The translations under genes and the position numbers were made by a program. This document shows positions 46,197 to 57,007 of a stretch of 64,000 bases of DNA, one piece after another (position 1 is the stretch's first letter; each line of letters opens with the position of its first letter). The stretch is from Rosellinia necatrix. Taxonomy: Eukaryota; Ascomycota; Sordariomycetes; Xylariales; Xylariaceae. The stretch spans positions 1,736,001-1,800,000 of the forward strand of contig JAGYVD010000004.1 of the NCBI GenBank assembly GCA_021209875.1, read 5' to 3'. Below the pieces are notes generated by a model that was given only the letters and a program-made list of their open reading frames with translations, made no database searches and was not told the origin of the DNA.

Positions 46197-48490
46197 TGTG
46201 TTTAGCAGAGCCATTCTGGGATCCTGCTCAGCGAGCCCCGGACTTTAGTCTCCCGTTTGGCACGGACGATTAGACTCACCGGACGACTTATGATTACCTT
46301 CCATTGTGCTACATGCAGTACCGCATATATTTAATCGCTACCTTAGTCACATTGCATCCTTTTTCTTTGTTAGTCTAGGAACCGTATCCATTCGGCCAAT
46401 ACCCGCAATACCATACAAGCATCACCCAGCCGGAACCCCAAGCGATCATTCTCGGCAACCGACATCGACTTGGCCTAGGAAGCCGTTCTAGTGTACCACT
46501 CATCCTTGTCTTTTCGGTCTGCGGCAATAACTTCGGCGTTCATCGGCTTTGGGCAGAGAGGGGTCTGGAGTAGAGCGGTAAAATACATCATCATTGTTTA
46601 TAATAGGCGCACGGTCTGTCGCTCTCGTTGCTGTATAATTTTTTTAGTGTATCTGGCTCATTCTCTCCTGCGAGGACCTGCTTCCCCAGCCACTGTATCA
46701 TGCTCCTTGTTCGCATGGAAGACAACGTGGTACCCTTTGCTTAGGCCCAGCGATAAGCGGACATTATAATGCACTCTCCACCATTCTCGTTTCATTTTCG
46801 GTTTTCGCTAGCGAAGGGAGGGGATGGCAGAGGTGTTTGGGAACCGTTTATTTTTTTTTGCCGTCGTTGCATCAGCCAGGTGATTCTAGATACCCCACCT
46901 GGCGGAGAGAAATTAGGTAGATAGTTTGGAGCAAGACCAAAATTCGAACATGATTGTACTGTTATTATCACTGCTGTAGAATAGCGGCCAGGTTCGCCCT
47001 TTCTTCTACCCGATGTATCTTGATTCAAGTGCCCGTTTCCTCCTCGAAGTAAGTAGTCATCATCTCCTTAGATGATATTGAGACAAGAAAGTCGATATTA
47101 GTCCGCCTCGTCAATTCTCTTTTCCTTGGCTCTAGACACCGTTTAACTGGCCGGAGTTATCATGACCGCTCAAGGTTACGTAGTCTGAGCTGATTCGATA
47201 CAACGGCATTGGTGGTCAGTTGACCTCCCCTTGGCTGGGTATTGGTCTATCCAAACACGGGTTCCCCTATTTTTGACATTCTCTCTTCTCCTGGTGTTAA
47301 GACGGACGATATCACTCCTCTCCGTGGGAGACGGGATGCTCTCGTAGGGTTTGGAAACATCATATTATAAAGGAGATTTGGACGGGGAGACGATTCTTGT
47401 TAGTTTCCCTGGCGCTTTTAACATCAACGGCAGCCCCCTTCGTGTCGCCGTTGACCGGATCATCAATCCCCAGCACCCAGGTGGCGGTAGAGCAGCCGGA
47501 TGATTCTGAGGTGGTTTATATGTAGGAGCTTGTTGGTAGTTCCGGTCTAACTTGGTTTCCATTTATATCAACTGGTCAACAACTCGATTTCGGGGTATAG
47601 CTCCATGAGTACAACACTACTGACACCTGATACCTGGTGAGCCGTCACTTATCTCACACCATCAATGCCTGTCTTTTTTTTTTTTTTAACCTCACCTTTC
47701 AGTTGTCATACCGGTTAATGTGTCTATTTTTGATTATATAGATATCGTTATATGCTTCTTCGCCTGCCATTATCATAATAAGATTAGGCCTGGTCTTACC
47801 CGTCCCGTCTAGTCTATAAGACGCTTTCATATTTCCCCTCTGATCTCATCCAACCTTGACTATCGAAGCTCATATAGTTTTGGCCTTTTAGCTGTGCTCC
47901 CTAGATAAGTAACAGTCGCCGCTACTAGGTCTTCTCGACGCCATCGTCCCCACCCCCTTTCTCTTGTTTACAAAATTCTTGAAAAGGAGATGACACTATC
48001 CGAGAATATATTTATCATGCCATCTATTTCACGTTACTTGGCTTTGCTTCGCATTTTCTTCATTAAGTCCGTGGTTTACCGGTTCTACGCCCCTTGCCAT
48101 TGCAGCTCTTCTAGCTCAAGTTAATTATGCCTCTATTTTCTCATGAGTTGGAATTTAAGGAGTGGCTGGCCTGCGGGAAATAGATCTGTGGTCCATCCCA
48201 CAAGTCATCGCTCTTAGACCTCTCCAACCAGTCTTCTTATACTAGCCAGCGGCATTCAGATTCTCGGTAGTTCCACCCTTCGCCAAAATTTTAATATTCA
48301 GCTCTCGATGCCAATTTCCAATGAACTACCCACCATCGAACCCTTCGAATCAGCCCTTATATTCTGTCTCGAAGATGTTGGATCCGTCGTTGTCCCTTCC
48401 TATTGTAGATCGCATTTTTATTGTAGAATAACACTTAAATGATACATACAAACGGTTAAAAATCAAATCCTAGCTTACTTCTCATGGTTT
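46197..48490. other. intergenic with weak coding-like traces
   Basis: No gene supported. It is T-rich on the plus strand in its right half. A minus-strand stretch at about 47340-47510 has a protein-like frame (GIDDPVNGDTKGAAVDVKSA) that starts after a stop and ends at TGA, without an obvious start codon. It could be an exon or relic. Confidence 0.35.
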
Positions 48491-48830
48491 CTAACACAAA
48501 CAAGGACTAATTGGTGACTTCAGCTTGCCTGTCGGGAGGTCGCTCATGTCAAGCTCGAAATGGCCTCCAAGCCTACTCTGGGTTGTTGGCTTGGTAGAAA
48601 TTATGAAGGATAGTGCCTTTCTATCATCGTCATCTTTTGTTTTATTGAGAGAAAACCCCGTGATTGCAATAAATACGTGAGAGTTAGTCAGAATAAATGC
48701 AACTATGTCGAAAATCTAGCTCAAAATGAATACCTTTTTCGAGAATTTGCGTGGCGGGATTTGTTTCGACGGTGGTCAAGATAGAGGCACGGTGTTGGTG
48801 GATGACGATGGACTCGGTTCCACTTCGATT
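48491..48830 (-). CDS. possible two-exon gene end or relic, family unknown
   Basis: On the minus strand a coding-like exon (IVIHQHRASILTTVETNPAT, then QILEK) ends at 48734. It joins across a 100-bp GT-AG intron (48733-48634, CTAAC branch-like site) to DDDDRKALSFIISTKP and FELDMSDLPTGKLKSPISP, with a stop at 48491-48493. The splice keeps frame. The 5' end cannot be found, because a TAA lies upstream in this frame near 48820. I do not recognise the protein. It may be a partial gene, a pseudogene or chance. Confidence 0.3.
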
Positions 48831-49429
48831 TTATATTTTTGCTTCTTGTACTATGCGTCTACAAATAAATGGTGTGAAATAGACCTACATATGTGTGATA
48901 GCTGAAGAAGCCAAGTCTCGCAATCCGTAGCTGATTTATTTGATACAGGCTCCACGCCCGTTTATAGTTGACTATAATAATACTGCTGCTTTAGTTGCCT
49001 CTTATATTCCTGTGTCGTAGCTATCTGTCCACGACTTGAAATGGCTTATTGCTCGGTTTAAAGGAGCTATCAGAAGATGTAATTGTATATATTCGTTTTA
49101 CACACTCTTCGTAGGTTCACTTGGAAGAAGTGCTGACTGAATAGAAGAATATCTCTCCTCGGGATGGTAAAGCATTACCGTATGGGGTAAATTAAGCCAG
49201 AAGACGAGGGGGTAGGCTATTGCCGTTCCTTGCCTTCACGCCACGTTGTGTGGTGATATACTGCTGTCAACCCAAGAGAATATGAAAAGATCTGAGCTTA
49301 CATCACAACCAAGACATCGAGTTCCTTAGACGCGAAATCAGGGACAAGATGATGGCTGGCGACTCTGATGCCCATGTTCGAATCCTGATGGCATTCTGTA
49401 GTTCCTCTTTGCTTGCTGGTTCAGGCTGA
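48831..49429. other. 3' flank of the 408-aa gene
   Basis: A small minus-strand frame at 49375-49302 (MGIRVASHHLVPDFASKELD...) runs into a consensus donor GTAAGC at 49301 and a plausible acceptor TTGACAGCAG near 49260. This could be a 3'-UTR intron or an unrecognised exon. Nothing else is seen. Confidence 0.3.
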
Positions 49430-50835
49430 TTATATGTGATCAGCCAGGTACCCTTGTAATCTCCATAACTTGGCCTGAAGATTGGCTGTGCGGCGGCCCG
49501 CTAGCACGAATAGCGACCCGTCAGCGAGCACCGCTGCTTCTTGTCTGACCTTTGCGATGTCTTCAGTCCCAAGGAGCATAGGGAGGTTGTGGACTGCTAA
49601 GCTGGTGGTTCTATTATCTTTGGCTATGTTATAGATGGCAAACGGTCCGGGTTGAGTTTCGGGATTCGGAGCCTGGTTGGGTTCGGCGGTATTTCCAAGC
49701 CATAAAATTGCACCCTCACGCTTAGACTGAACATCATCCCAGCCATGGCACTTCATGATATAATGTCGACTATCATGGACACAAAGGTTTGAGAGGTAAA
49801 GAAGGTCCTCAACAATCCCTTGGCGGATACGGTTCAGAATAAAGGAACTCATATCCTCGCGCCAGACGGCCTTACTAGCGAATCGTGAGTAGCGGGAACT
49901 TACACCACCGAAAAGACCTTTGGCTTGCTTCTCGTAACCCGAGGCCTTCATAGTAAAAGCCGAGATGAGATCTCGTCTTACAACAACGTACGCCGAAGGC
50001 CCATATAGTTTTGGATTTTTTGAGAGGGTACTGGTGGGAGGCTCTACGTCAAGCGCCGTGTCACGGCTATCTACACCCCCGCGGTCTGTTTCTAGATCCG
50101 TGTGTCTCTCAGAGACGTCCTGAATACGTGTAGGAAGCTCGGTGTTGGTCTCGTTTGCTTGCTGGGGTTCGGCAGGTTCCCATACTAAGCTGCGTGGTAT
50201 CCACCATGGCTTGCCCGTCTCGGGATGGGCGATAAGGCTGAAATCTTGCAGGAAGAAGGCGGGAAGCCGTGCTTTCGAGGCAGTGCATTGCCGTATTGGC
50301 GTGGCGAGAGCCTGGGCTGCCAATAACCATGTTAACGAATCGGCGACCCGCGGCACCCAACGGACGAACAACCCGGGGAGCTTGGAGGAATGCGTACTGG
50401 AAGGATGCGTAGAGGGAGCGGCTTGGGGGGCGGCTTGAGAAGCGGCTTGAGAAGCGGCTTAGGAAGCAATCAGGCGAGGCGTGAACTACACTCACCGAAG
50501 GGATTCTTGCGGAACTGCCGCTCGAGTGAATTCTGGGCTTTCCCCCGTTTCGCCTTCGGGGCTTGATGGCGCGTGGTAGCCTCCCAGTAGGAAGGGTCCA
50601 TGACGGGAGACAGGGGGAGATCGCCGACGGCCGTGGTTACTGTCTTGCTGTCCGGATTGACAGTGAAGCTGCTGGGCCGGGCTGTGGTGTTTTCGGAGAC
50701 AATAGGAGAGGCACTGTTACGGTGCCTCTCGGTTGAATAGAGGCAGTTGCGAGTGGCCGGCTTCCGGTGAGCATGCCAACATTTCCGCTGGCCAATTCTG
50801 GCACTGCTCCATGGCAGCGCTGTGTATGCTTTCAT
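49430..50835 (-). CDS. conserved-looking fungal protein, probable mitochondrial, function unknown, 408 aa
   Basis: Exons are 50835-50496 and 50316-49430 (1227 nt). The 179-bp intron joins FRKNPF to AQALATPIRQC in frame. The chosen ATG at 50835 begins a basic, acid-free ~35-residue stretch (MKAYTALPWSSARIGQRKCW...) that fits a mitochondrial presequence. An in-frame ATG at 50922 would add 29 residues. Notable blocks are ARLPAFFLQDFSLIAHPETG, KPWWIPRSLV, YVVVRRDLISAF, AVWREDMSSFILNRIRQGIV, EDLLYLSNLC and ILWLG. The pattern recalls a widespread filamentous-fungal mitochondrial protein whose role I cannot name. It is head to head with mitochondrial ClpP across 460 bp. Confidence 0.72.
50398..50463. 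repeat. GCTTGAGAAGCG 12-bp repeat inside an intron
   Basis: Three to four imperfect copies lie within the intron of the 408-aa gene. Confidence 0.7.
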
Positions 50836-51295
50836 AACCACATTTGATCGTGGTGTAATGGTGGTACAGGGCAGATTGGATTGGTAGACATAGATAACTT
50901 TGGGGGTGGGTTGGATAAGCATATCTACAGATCGGATAAGAAAGGTAGGTATCCGCTTAGATGAATGATTACCTAGTTACCTACTTACTTAGAGGCAGTG
51001 GGCAGAACCAATGAGGTAATGATGCAGTCAGAGTGGAGACTTCAAAGCTTGGCATAAAGTGCAGCTCAAGCCTGATGATGGGTACGTACAAGTAGGTAGT
51101 AGGTAGGTAGGTAAGTGTGTAGGTAGAGCTCGGCAGTTTCGAGGCGCATACTCACAATTCTTATTCTGCCTACCCAATGTCACTCTCTCAAAGTCCAGCC
51201 CGCCAAACACGTACGCTAATACATCCGCACCGCTGATACAATCATTCAACCTCGTATTACCGAAGGGTGGAATAGTGTATCATAGATAAGTAGGC
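50836..51295. promoter_or_regulatory. divergent promoter region between the 408-aa gene and clpP
   Basis: This 460-bp gap contains an imperfect TAGG/CCTA island at about 50990-51125 (ACCTAGTTACCTACTTACTT and GTAGTAGGTAGGTAGGTAAG). No open frame of note. The promoter role is positional. Confidence 0.5.
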
Positions 51296-52231
51296 ATGAA
51301 CCGTCAACGTCCAATCTTGCGACTGGTTCGCGGCCTACTGGCCAACCATGGCACATCCTTCCCAACAAGGCAATTTCAATCTCAGGCCCCCCGAAGCGCC
51401 ATCCCTCTGCCATATATAACAGAAGTCACTGTAAGGAGCCGGCCCCTCTTGTTTCAATCGCCTCGATGGGGTACTGACCGCGTAGTCTGGTGGTTGGCGA
51501 ACATGTTGGTAGTACATTCGAGCGCTTGGGGCTGAACCGGAACTGACCATCCACGGGTAGATGACATCTTCTCCAAGCTGCTTCAAGTGAGTCTGGCCTT
51601 TGGCCTCTGGCCCTCTGTAACGACCAGACTGATACTGACGGGTCTCCAGGAGCGTATCGTATGCCTCAACGGACCGATCGACGACACGGTCTCCGCCTCC
51701 ATCGTGGCGCAACTGCTATGGCTCGAATCCGACAACCCAGACAAGCCGATAACCATGTATATCCATTCGCCCGGCGGCTCTGTCACGGCAGGACTCGCCA
51801 TCTACGACACCATGACCTACATCCGATCGCCGGTATCGACGGTGTGTCTAGGCCAAGCGGCATCTATGGGCTCGTTGCTACTCACGGGTGGCGAGAAAGG
51901 AAAACGATTCGCCCTGCCACATAGCAGCATCATGATACACCAGCCGCTCGGTGGGACCCAAGGCCAGGCGAGCGACATACTGATCTACGCGACCCAGATC
52001 CAACGCACGCGAGAACAAGTCAACGAAATATACAGGAAGCATTTCAATGCTGCACTTGGACGGGAGAAGTACACACTGAAGGAGATCGAGGATATGATGG
52101 AGCGTGATAAATACTTGACCGCGGAAGAGGCCAAAGAAATCGGCATTATAGACGAAATTCTCACACGGCGGGATAACAAAAAGGCGCAAAACGATGGCGT
52201 CGCGAACGAGAAGCGGAGCCCAGATTCATAG
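51296..52231 (+). CDS. clpP: mitochondrial ATP-dependent Clp protease proteolytic subunit (ClpP), 253 aa
   Basis: This serine peptidase of the mitochondrial matrix forms heptameric rings and works with a ClpX-type unfoldase. Exons are 51296-51430, 51486-51504, 51561-51586 and 51650-52231 (762 nt). Two are tiny (19 and 26 nt); together they give the conserved [20 protein letters not shown]. Residues 1-~38 are basic and Ser/Arg-rich, as in a mitochondrial presequence. The triad is Ser132 (GQAASMGS), His157 (MIHQPLGG) and, by alignment from memory, Asp213 (MERDKYL). The Ser-His spacing of 25 matches other ClpPs. Between His and Asp there is an insertion of about seven residues (near [12 protein letters not shown]) compared with human ClpP. 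The [10 protein letters not shown] loop is intact. The C-terminus is short and charged. Confidence 0.95.
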
Positions 52232-53346
52232 GCTTCGGGAAGCTTTGTCTATAGGGTTCGGCGAGCGGGGGCCGCCCATGTTTCAGCCCGGCGACCGTAT
52301 GCAGTCACGTTGTGACAAATTCCCATGGCAGTGTCCGGAGCTATAACCTACGGTTGATGGAATATAAAGCAGAAGTGAGACCTTCGTAGCGATGCTTTCC
52401 TGCCATCGCTGCGGTCAAAGTCCAGATCTCAGCTTGAGCGCTCACTAACCCACTCAGACAGCCTAGGCCGGCCCCTTAGGCGGGCTTGTGTACTGCAAAC
52501 CGGTCACTTGGAAGAAGTTGCATGGTGTGGTGCGAGTATAAGAGCGCCCTTCTACTGTGGCGCTGGGTCTGTTTAAGAATAATACTCCGTAGTGTATGAC
52601 TGCTATCGAACCCTGCTGCCCGTTGGTTGTGTGTATACCGTTAAAGCGGACCCGTGTTTTGTTCTAATATGTAGCATCTGTGTAGTACATATCTAGAGGA
52701 TCTAGAGGTTGGTTCGGCGAGCGGTTGGCTGTCCGGCGGTCCGGCATCGACTGTCGGACACAGAGGCCATGGAGGCGGGCAGGAGGCGGGTTGTGCCGCC
52801 GCTATATATACTCGGATCGGACTGAGCAAGCTACGAGACTGGCCTAACTACGATCAGACTACGCGTCTGACGATCGATCGGACAGCCCTCGTGGCAGCAG
52901 GGAAGCCCATCCCCGTCCCGTCCCAGCATCCCGCTGCCCGTTTTCATAACACATCGAACTAATCAGAATGGCCCGGTACCTCTTGTGGCTCAAGAGATCC
53001 CGAACGATAGAGAGCGCAGAACCCCGACGACAGCGCGGGCAGAACAAGGAACGAAGGGGGGGTGTGGTTGGTCGATGATTGGTGGTTGCCCGTCCTGATC
53101 CGGTAACCAGGGACTTTTGTCAAGATCCCCGTCGAGATGGGGCGAAATCTGTCAGGGGATGGGACGCTGGGATTCGCTGGATCGCGCCTCTAACTAGTGG
53201 GCAAGACGGCGCCGGTAGTTGCACTGCAGGCAGGACCCGAGTCGCCGTCTGTCTTGGTACACTACTAGCCTACATACACTAGACGAGCACCTAGTTGCTA
53301 GGTAATGTAGAATCTAGATAAGTAGATTATGTCGGTAGATTAGGTA

Positions 53347-53441
53347 GATACATACCTACATAGTGTACATACGTAGTGTACATACATAGTGTTCATACAT
53401 ACATAGTGTTCATACATACATAGTGTTCATACATACATACA
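53347..53441. repeat. ATACATAGTGTTCATAC 17-bp minisatellite
   Basis: About five copies. The early units have GTGTACATACGTA and the later ones GTGTTCATACATA. Confidence 0.85.
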
Positions 53442-54041
53442 AGTATGTGCGTAGTGGTGTACGTGCGTCGGCCCTAGTTGGTGGACGCGGGGGGAGCGGA
53501 AACGACGCCAAAGGCAGCGTCGGGGGATCGCGGTTTGATGGCCTCAGGCAGGGCCGTTTTCACAGCGAGACCCTTCTTGGTCCGGCCCTTGGGCCCCCTG
53601 CAGCTATCTCGATTCGACTGCCCGTTCTGCATAGAAGCTTTCCGTGTCTCTAGACCCTGTCTTACCGGCACCAGTTACACTATTTCCAGAGCGGTCCTTA
53701 CGAGGCCAGGAACACGGGTTCCTTATTCCAACGACATCTCCCACGGAGAGCGATCAATTGTTGGCATTGACGCCGCTTCGTCCTGCGGCATATAGCCGGG
53801 CACCTGAGGGGATTGACGGGAGGGGGGTCAGCATGGTCTCGGAGGAGACCTCTTATCACGCCCGTCCGTCCAGAAACCCGTCCAGAAACCCACCGGGCGA
53901 TCTCGGTCACCTGTTCTCTTGATTGGTGGTCCGAGATGAAGAGGTCACGCGCGGTTAACTGCCTACCGTGCTCTGCGTGCTCTAGCGCACACCACCTACT
54001 GTACGTGTACGTATGTACGGACTACTCACCGATCTGCGACT

Positions 54042-54123
54042 GACCATGGCAATGACCATGGCAATGACCACGGCATGGACCATGGCATAGACCATGGCAT
54101 GGACCATGGCATGGACCACAGCA
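54042..54123. repeat. CATGGACCATGG-type 12-bp minisatellite
   Basis: About seven imperfect units built on ACCATGGC, each with an NcoI-like palindrome CCATGG or a one-base variant. Confidence 0.85.
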
Positions 54124-54386
54124 AGGTCAAGGTCTGATCAAGGCATGGGCAGAAGGTGTCACTGGGCAACCAATAGCCTCAACCACCCCAGAGTGACGGT
54201 AAATTACACTGTGATGTAAACGGACAAACTGATACTCGGTAAGTTGGTAGTGCACATACAACTACACCTAGATTGGTCGTATGGTGCACAAGAAGTAGTT
54301 AGGTTGTGTACGTAAATTGGCGAGTTACTCCACCAGCAAGGTGGGATGAAGCCCTTGCGCAGTACCTATAGAGGTACTGGGAGGCA

Positions 54387-54429
54387 TGCTCCGATACGCT
54401 CCAATGTGCTCCAACATGCTCCAATGTAA
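54387..54429. repeat. GCTCCAATGT decamer repeat
   Basis: Four tandem decamers (GCTCCGATAC, GCTCCAATGT, GCTCCAACAT, GCTCCAATGT). Confidence 0.8.
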
Positions 54430-54982
54430 CCCTTGGTACTTTTGTACTTTGCGGCAGGCGCTCCAATCGTGCTAGTACCGGGCGGCCAAGAGCATGCTCC
54501 AACGGATAACACACAAGCTACTGCCTACCCTACCGAGTGGGCTGGGCTGGTCTTCTCTACATACCGAGCTACCTCCCACATGCCTCCCCAAGCTAACACG
54601 CCTTCTTCCATGGAAGGTAACAGCTACAGCTACAGTGCCAGACAAAGACGGCCTAATTCACAGTACAGCCCGACAGCACAGCATGACAGTGCTACTAGTG
54701 TACAGCACGGCTAGTGCTACAGCACGGGCAGCAGGTCGTTCAATTGGTTTAGGTAGTGTATGTGCGTAGTATTGTTCGTACGACCCCCTTTATTCAGTTG
54801 ACTCGCTCGAATGATTGTTTAATCAACGACTCCCGGCTCCCCTGCACTTCTTCCCTCTGCTTGGTCACCTAACCTGCCTTTCTGCCCTTCACCCAGATCC
54901 CGGCCGCCCAGTCGCACGACATACTCCCCTTCTCACCCATCTTGTCATTCGCAGGGTATAACTAGCTACACGAACCTGCCAT

Positions 54983-55132
54983 ATGATTGACATCGATTCG
55001 CGACCTATCAATCCCTCCACCACGTCCCACGTCAGTTCCCAACCCGGCCCAGCCTCGCGCCTTCACGGCATCCGCTGCTATTGCTGGCTCGAGGGTGCCG
55101 ACTCGAGATTCCGCTTGCGGATGTCTTTGTAG
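54983..55132 (+). other. upstream ORF of 49 codons before the Clr5-domain gene
   Basis: It starts with ATG (MIDIDSRPINPSTTSH...) and ends at TAG, 81 bp before the chosen start of the Clr5-domain protein. It could repress translation. Alternatively its first part could be a true first exon, spliced from the GTCAGT near 55030, if the main start is misplaced. Confidence 0.4.
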
Positions 55133-55213
55133 TCGCCACGCGCTACAGCTACCAGCCATCACCCCTCTTGAATGTGTTCACTGGCGGGGCCCGAGCCCGC
55201 ACCCCATGGTATC

Positions 55214-57007
55214 ATGATGAGCGAGTATATCTTTGTCGCCAATAACTATGTGCCGCCGCGCAGGCCCAGCCCGTCCCTCGTGGTTACGCATCGGCCGCCG
55301 CGTTGCGCCGTTGTGCCCTCCTCGATGCCTACGCCGCCTTTGACGCTCTCGCCCCGGTCCACGCAGTCGCCTCCGGCGCAGACTCCCCCGGATGAACCCA
55401 CCATCGTCCGCGGCCATGAGGCCGAACCAGCTAAGCCCACGCCCACCCAGATGCAGTCGGTGTTCTCGTCCCAGACGGGCGAGGCGTACCGCTCGCAGCA
55501 GCACACGGCTCAAGTCTGGGAGTCGCATAAGGCGGACATTCGTAGACTGTATCTAGATGAGAATCGGCCGCTCAAGGAGGTCATGGCCATCATGCGCCAG
55601 AAGGGCTTCAGGGCTACGTGAGTCGCCTGTCCGATGGTGCAGTGTTCGTAACGTCCTAACCATACGGATAGTGTAAGAATGTATAAGTCGCGGTTCGACA
55701 AGTGGGGATTCAGCAAGAATAACAGCAAGCGCGAGGTTGTCACGATGCTCCAAGTCCAGCGCCAACGAAACGCGCTCGGCAAGCGGACGACCTTCCAGCG
55801 GAACGGCCGCGAGATCGCCATCGATGCTTACCTCAAGCGTAAGGGAATCTCGCAATACGACCTTGCGGAACCGGGTATAGCCGAGAGTCTGCCCGAACAT
55901 CTCCGGTGCGTCACGCCGCCGCCCGAGACACCTCTCATTATCCAGGCGGGCGGGTCGCTTTCGTTACAGGAGCTCGTGCTTCAGACCGCGAGAGACCTCG
56001 CGTGGACCCCGTACTGTGCTCCCGACCTCCCTCTGGTAACCAACGCTGTCATCTATCGTGCGGACGACTTGCGATGTGCCATAACTGACATAACTAATGC
56101 GGACTGGCTCTTCCACGTTGGCCGTATCGACCGAGGGGGTGTGATGGTTGAGCAAGGCTTTAAATCGTTACATTTGATGGTTACCCGACCATCCATATAT
56201 GGACTGCTTCATCTGCTACTATTTCACCTGGACGCTTATAACAAAGGCATAATCAAAGAAGTATGGCGATATTTAGCGGCATATTCGGCAACCATTAGGT
56301 CTGACGGCCCACTCGCCCGGTTATTTCAGGGAATATCAAAGTTCATCAATACCCACGAGTTCGACGAATACTGGAACCTGATATTCGAATGTACCGAAAG
56401 GCTCCTGCTTATAGACGAGCAGAATGCCGGCCTCCCCGAGGGGACAATAGCACGTCTTTACCCACTGGTCTTCATTCCACGAGCGCATCAGTATAAACAG
56501 GGGCCTTACCGCCGCCTTCAAAACAGATGTGACTGGAACCGCTTGACTCAGGGAACGAAACCGCGAGTCGCCGAAGAAATGGTTTTCTATGAGGCTAGCG
56601 AGCTTCTCATCGTCGGTACGCAGAGCAACTGGAAGTCTAAACGAATTGTCGAGCTCGCCCATAGCGTGCTCGAGAAAACGAAAGATTTCGCGTACAACGT
56701 CGATTTCTTCATCTACGTCGCCTACAACGCGCTCGCACATTACCACCGTGCAGACTTTAAACCAGGGGACTCGGCCAATAGCCCCAAACATCAGCTTTCC
56801 ATTTATTACCTCGAAAAGGTCTGCGAATTGTCAGAAGGCAAATGGGACGCTGACCTAGGATATTTCATGGGCGACTTGGAAAAATTGGAAGACTGGCACC
56901 GTGAAGCGGGCGATACGGCTAAGGCTGATGAGGCACACGAGCGGTGGAGGAACTCACTCGAAATGATCCCTATGGGGTGGGAGAGGGCACCTCCTAGTGT
57001 CGTATGA
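55214..57007 (+). CDS. Clr5-domain protein, 579 aa
   Basis: Exons are 55214-55617 and 55672-57007 (1740 nt; 54-bp intron GTGAGT...GGATAG). The Clr5 domain lies at about residues 100-155 (WESHKADIRRLYLDENRPLK, then EVMAIMRQKGF, ATVRMYKSRFDKWGFSKNN) and is split by the intron. The domain is common in filamentous fungi. It is named after a fission yeast heterochromatin-silencing factor, and most members are uncharacterised. The N-terminal 100 residues are Pro/Ser/Thr-rich. The C-terminal ~400 residues are largely helical, with TPR-like spacing near the end (YVAYNALAHYHRADF, YYLEKVCELSEGKW, GDTAKADEAHERW). The start is the double ATG at 55214; an in-frame ATG at 55172 would add 14 residues. It is probably nuclear. 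Confidence 0.85.

Larger units (their letters stand above)
52232..54982. other. intergenic, minisatellite-rich
   Basis: No gene supported. It contains the 17-bp, 12-bp and 10-bp arrays listed separately and many CTACAG/CAGCAC words at 54600-54735. From about 54790 the DNA becomes pyrimidine-rich, consistent with the leader of the Clr5-domain gene. Confidence 0.5.

Noticed and set aside
49370..49400. GTTCGAATCC word resembling a tRNA T arm
   Set aside because: No matching T stem, anticodon stem or acceptor stem can be formed around it.
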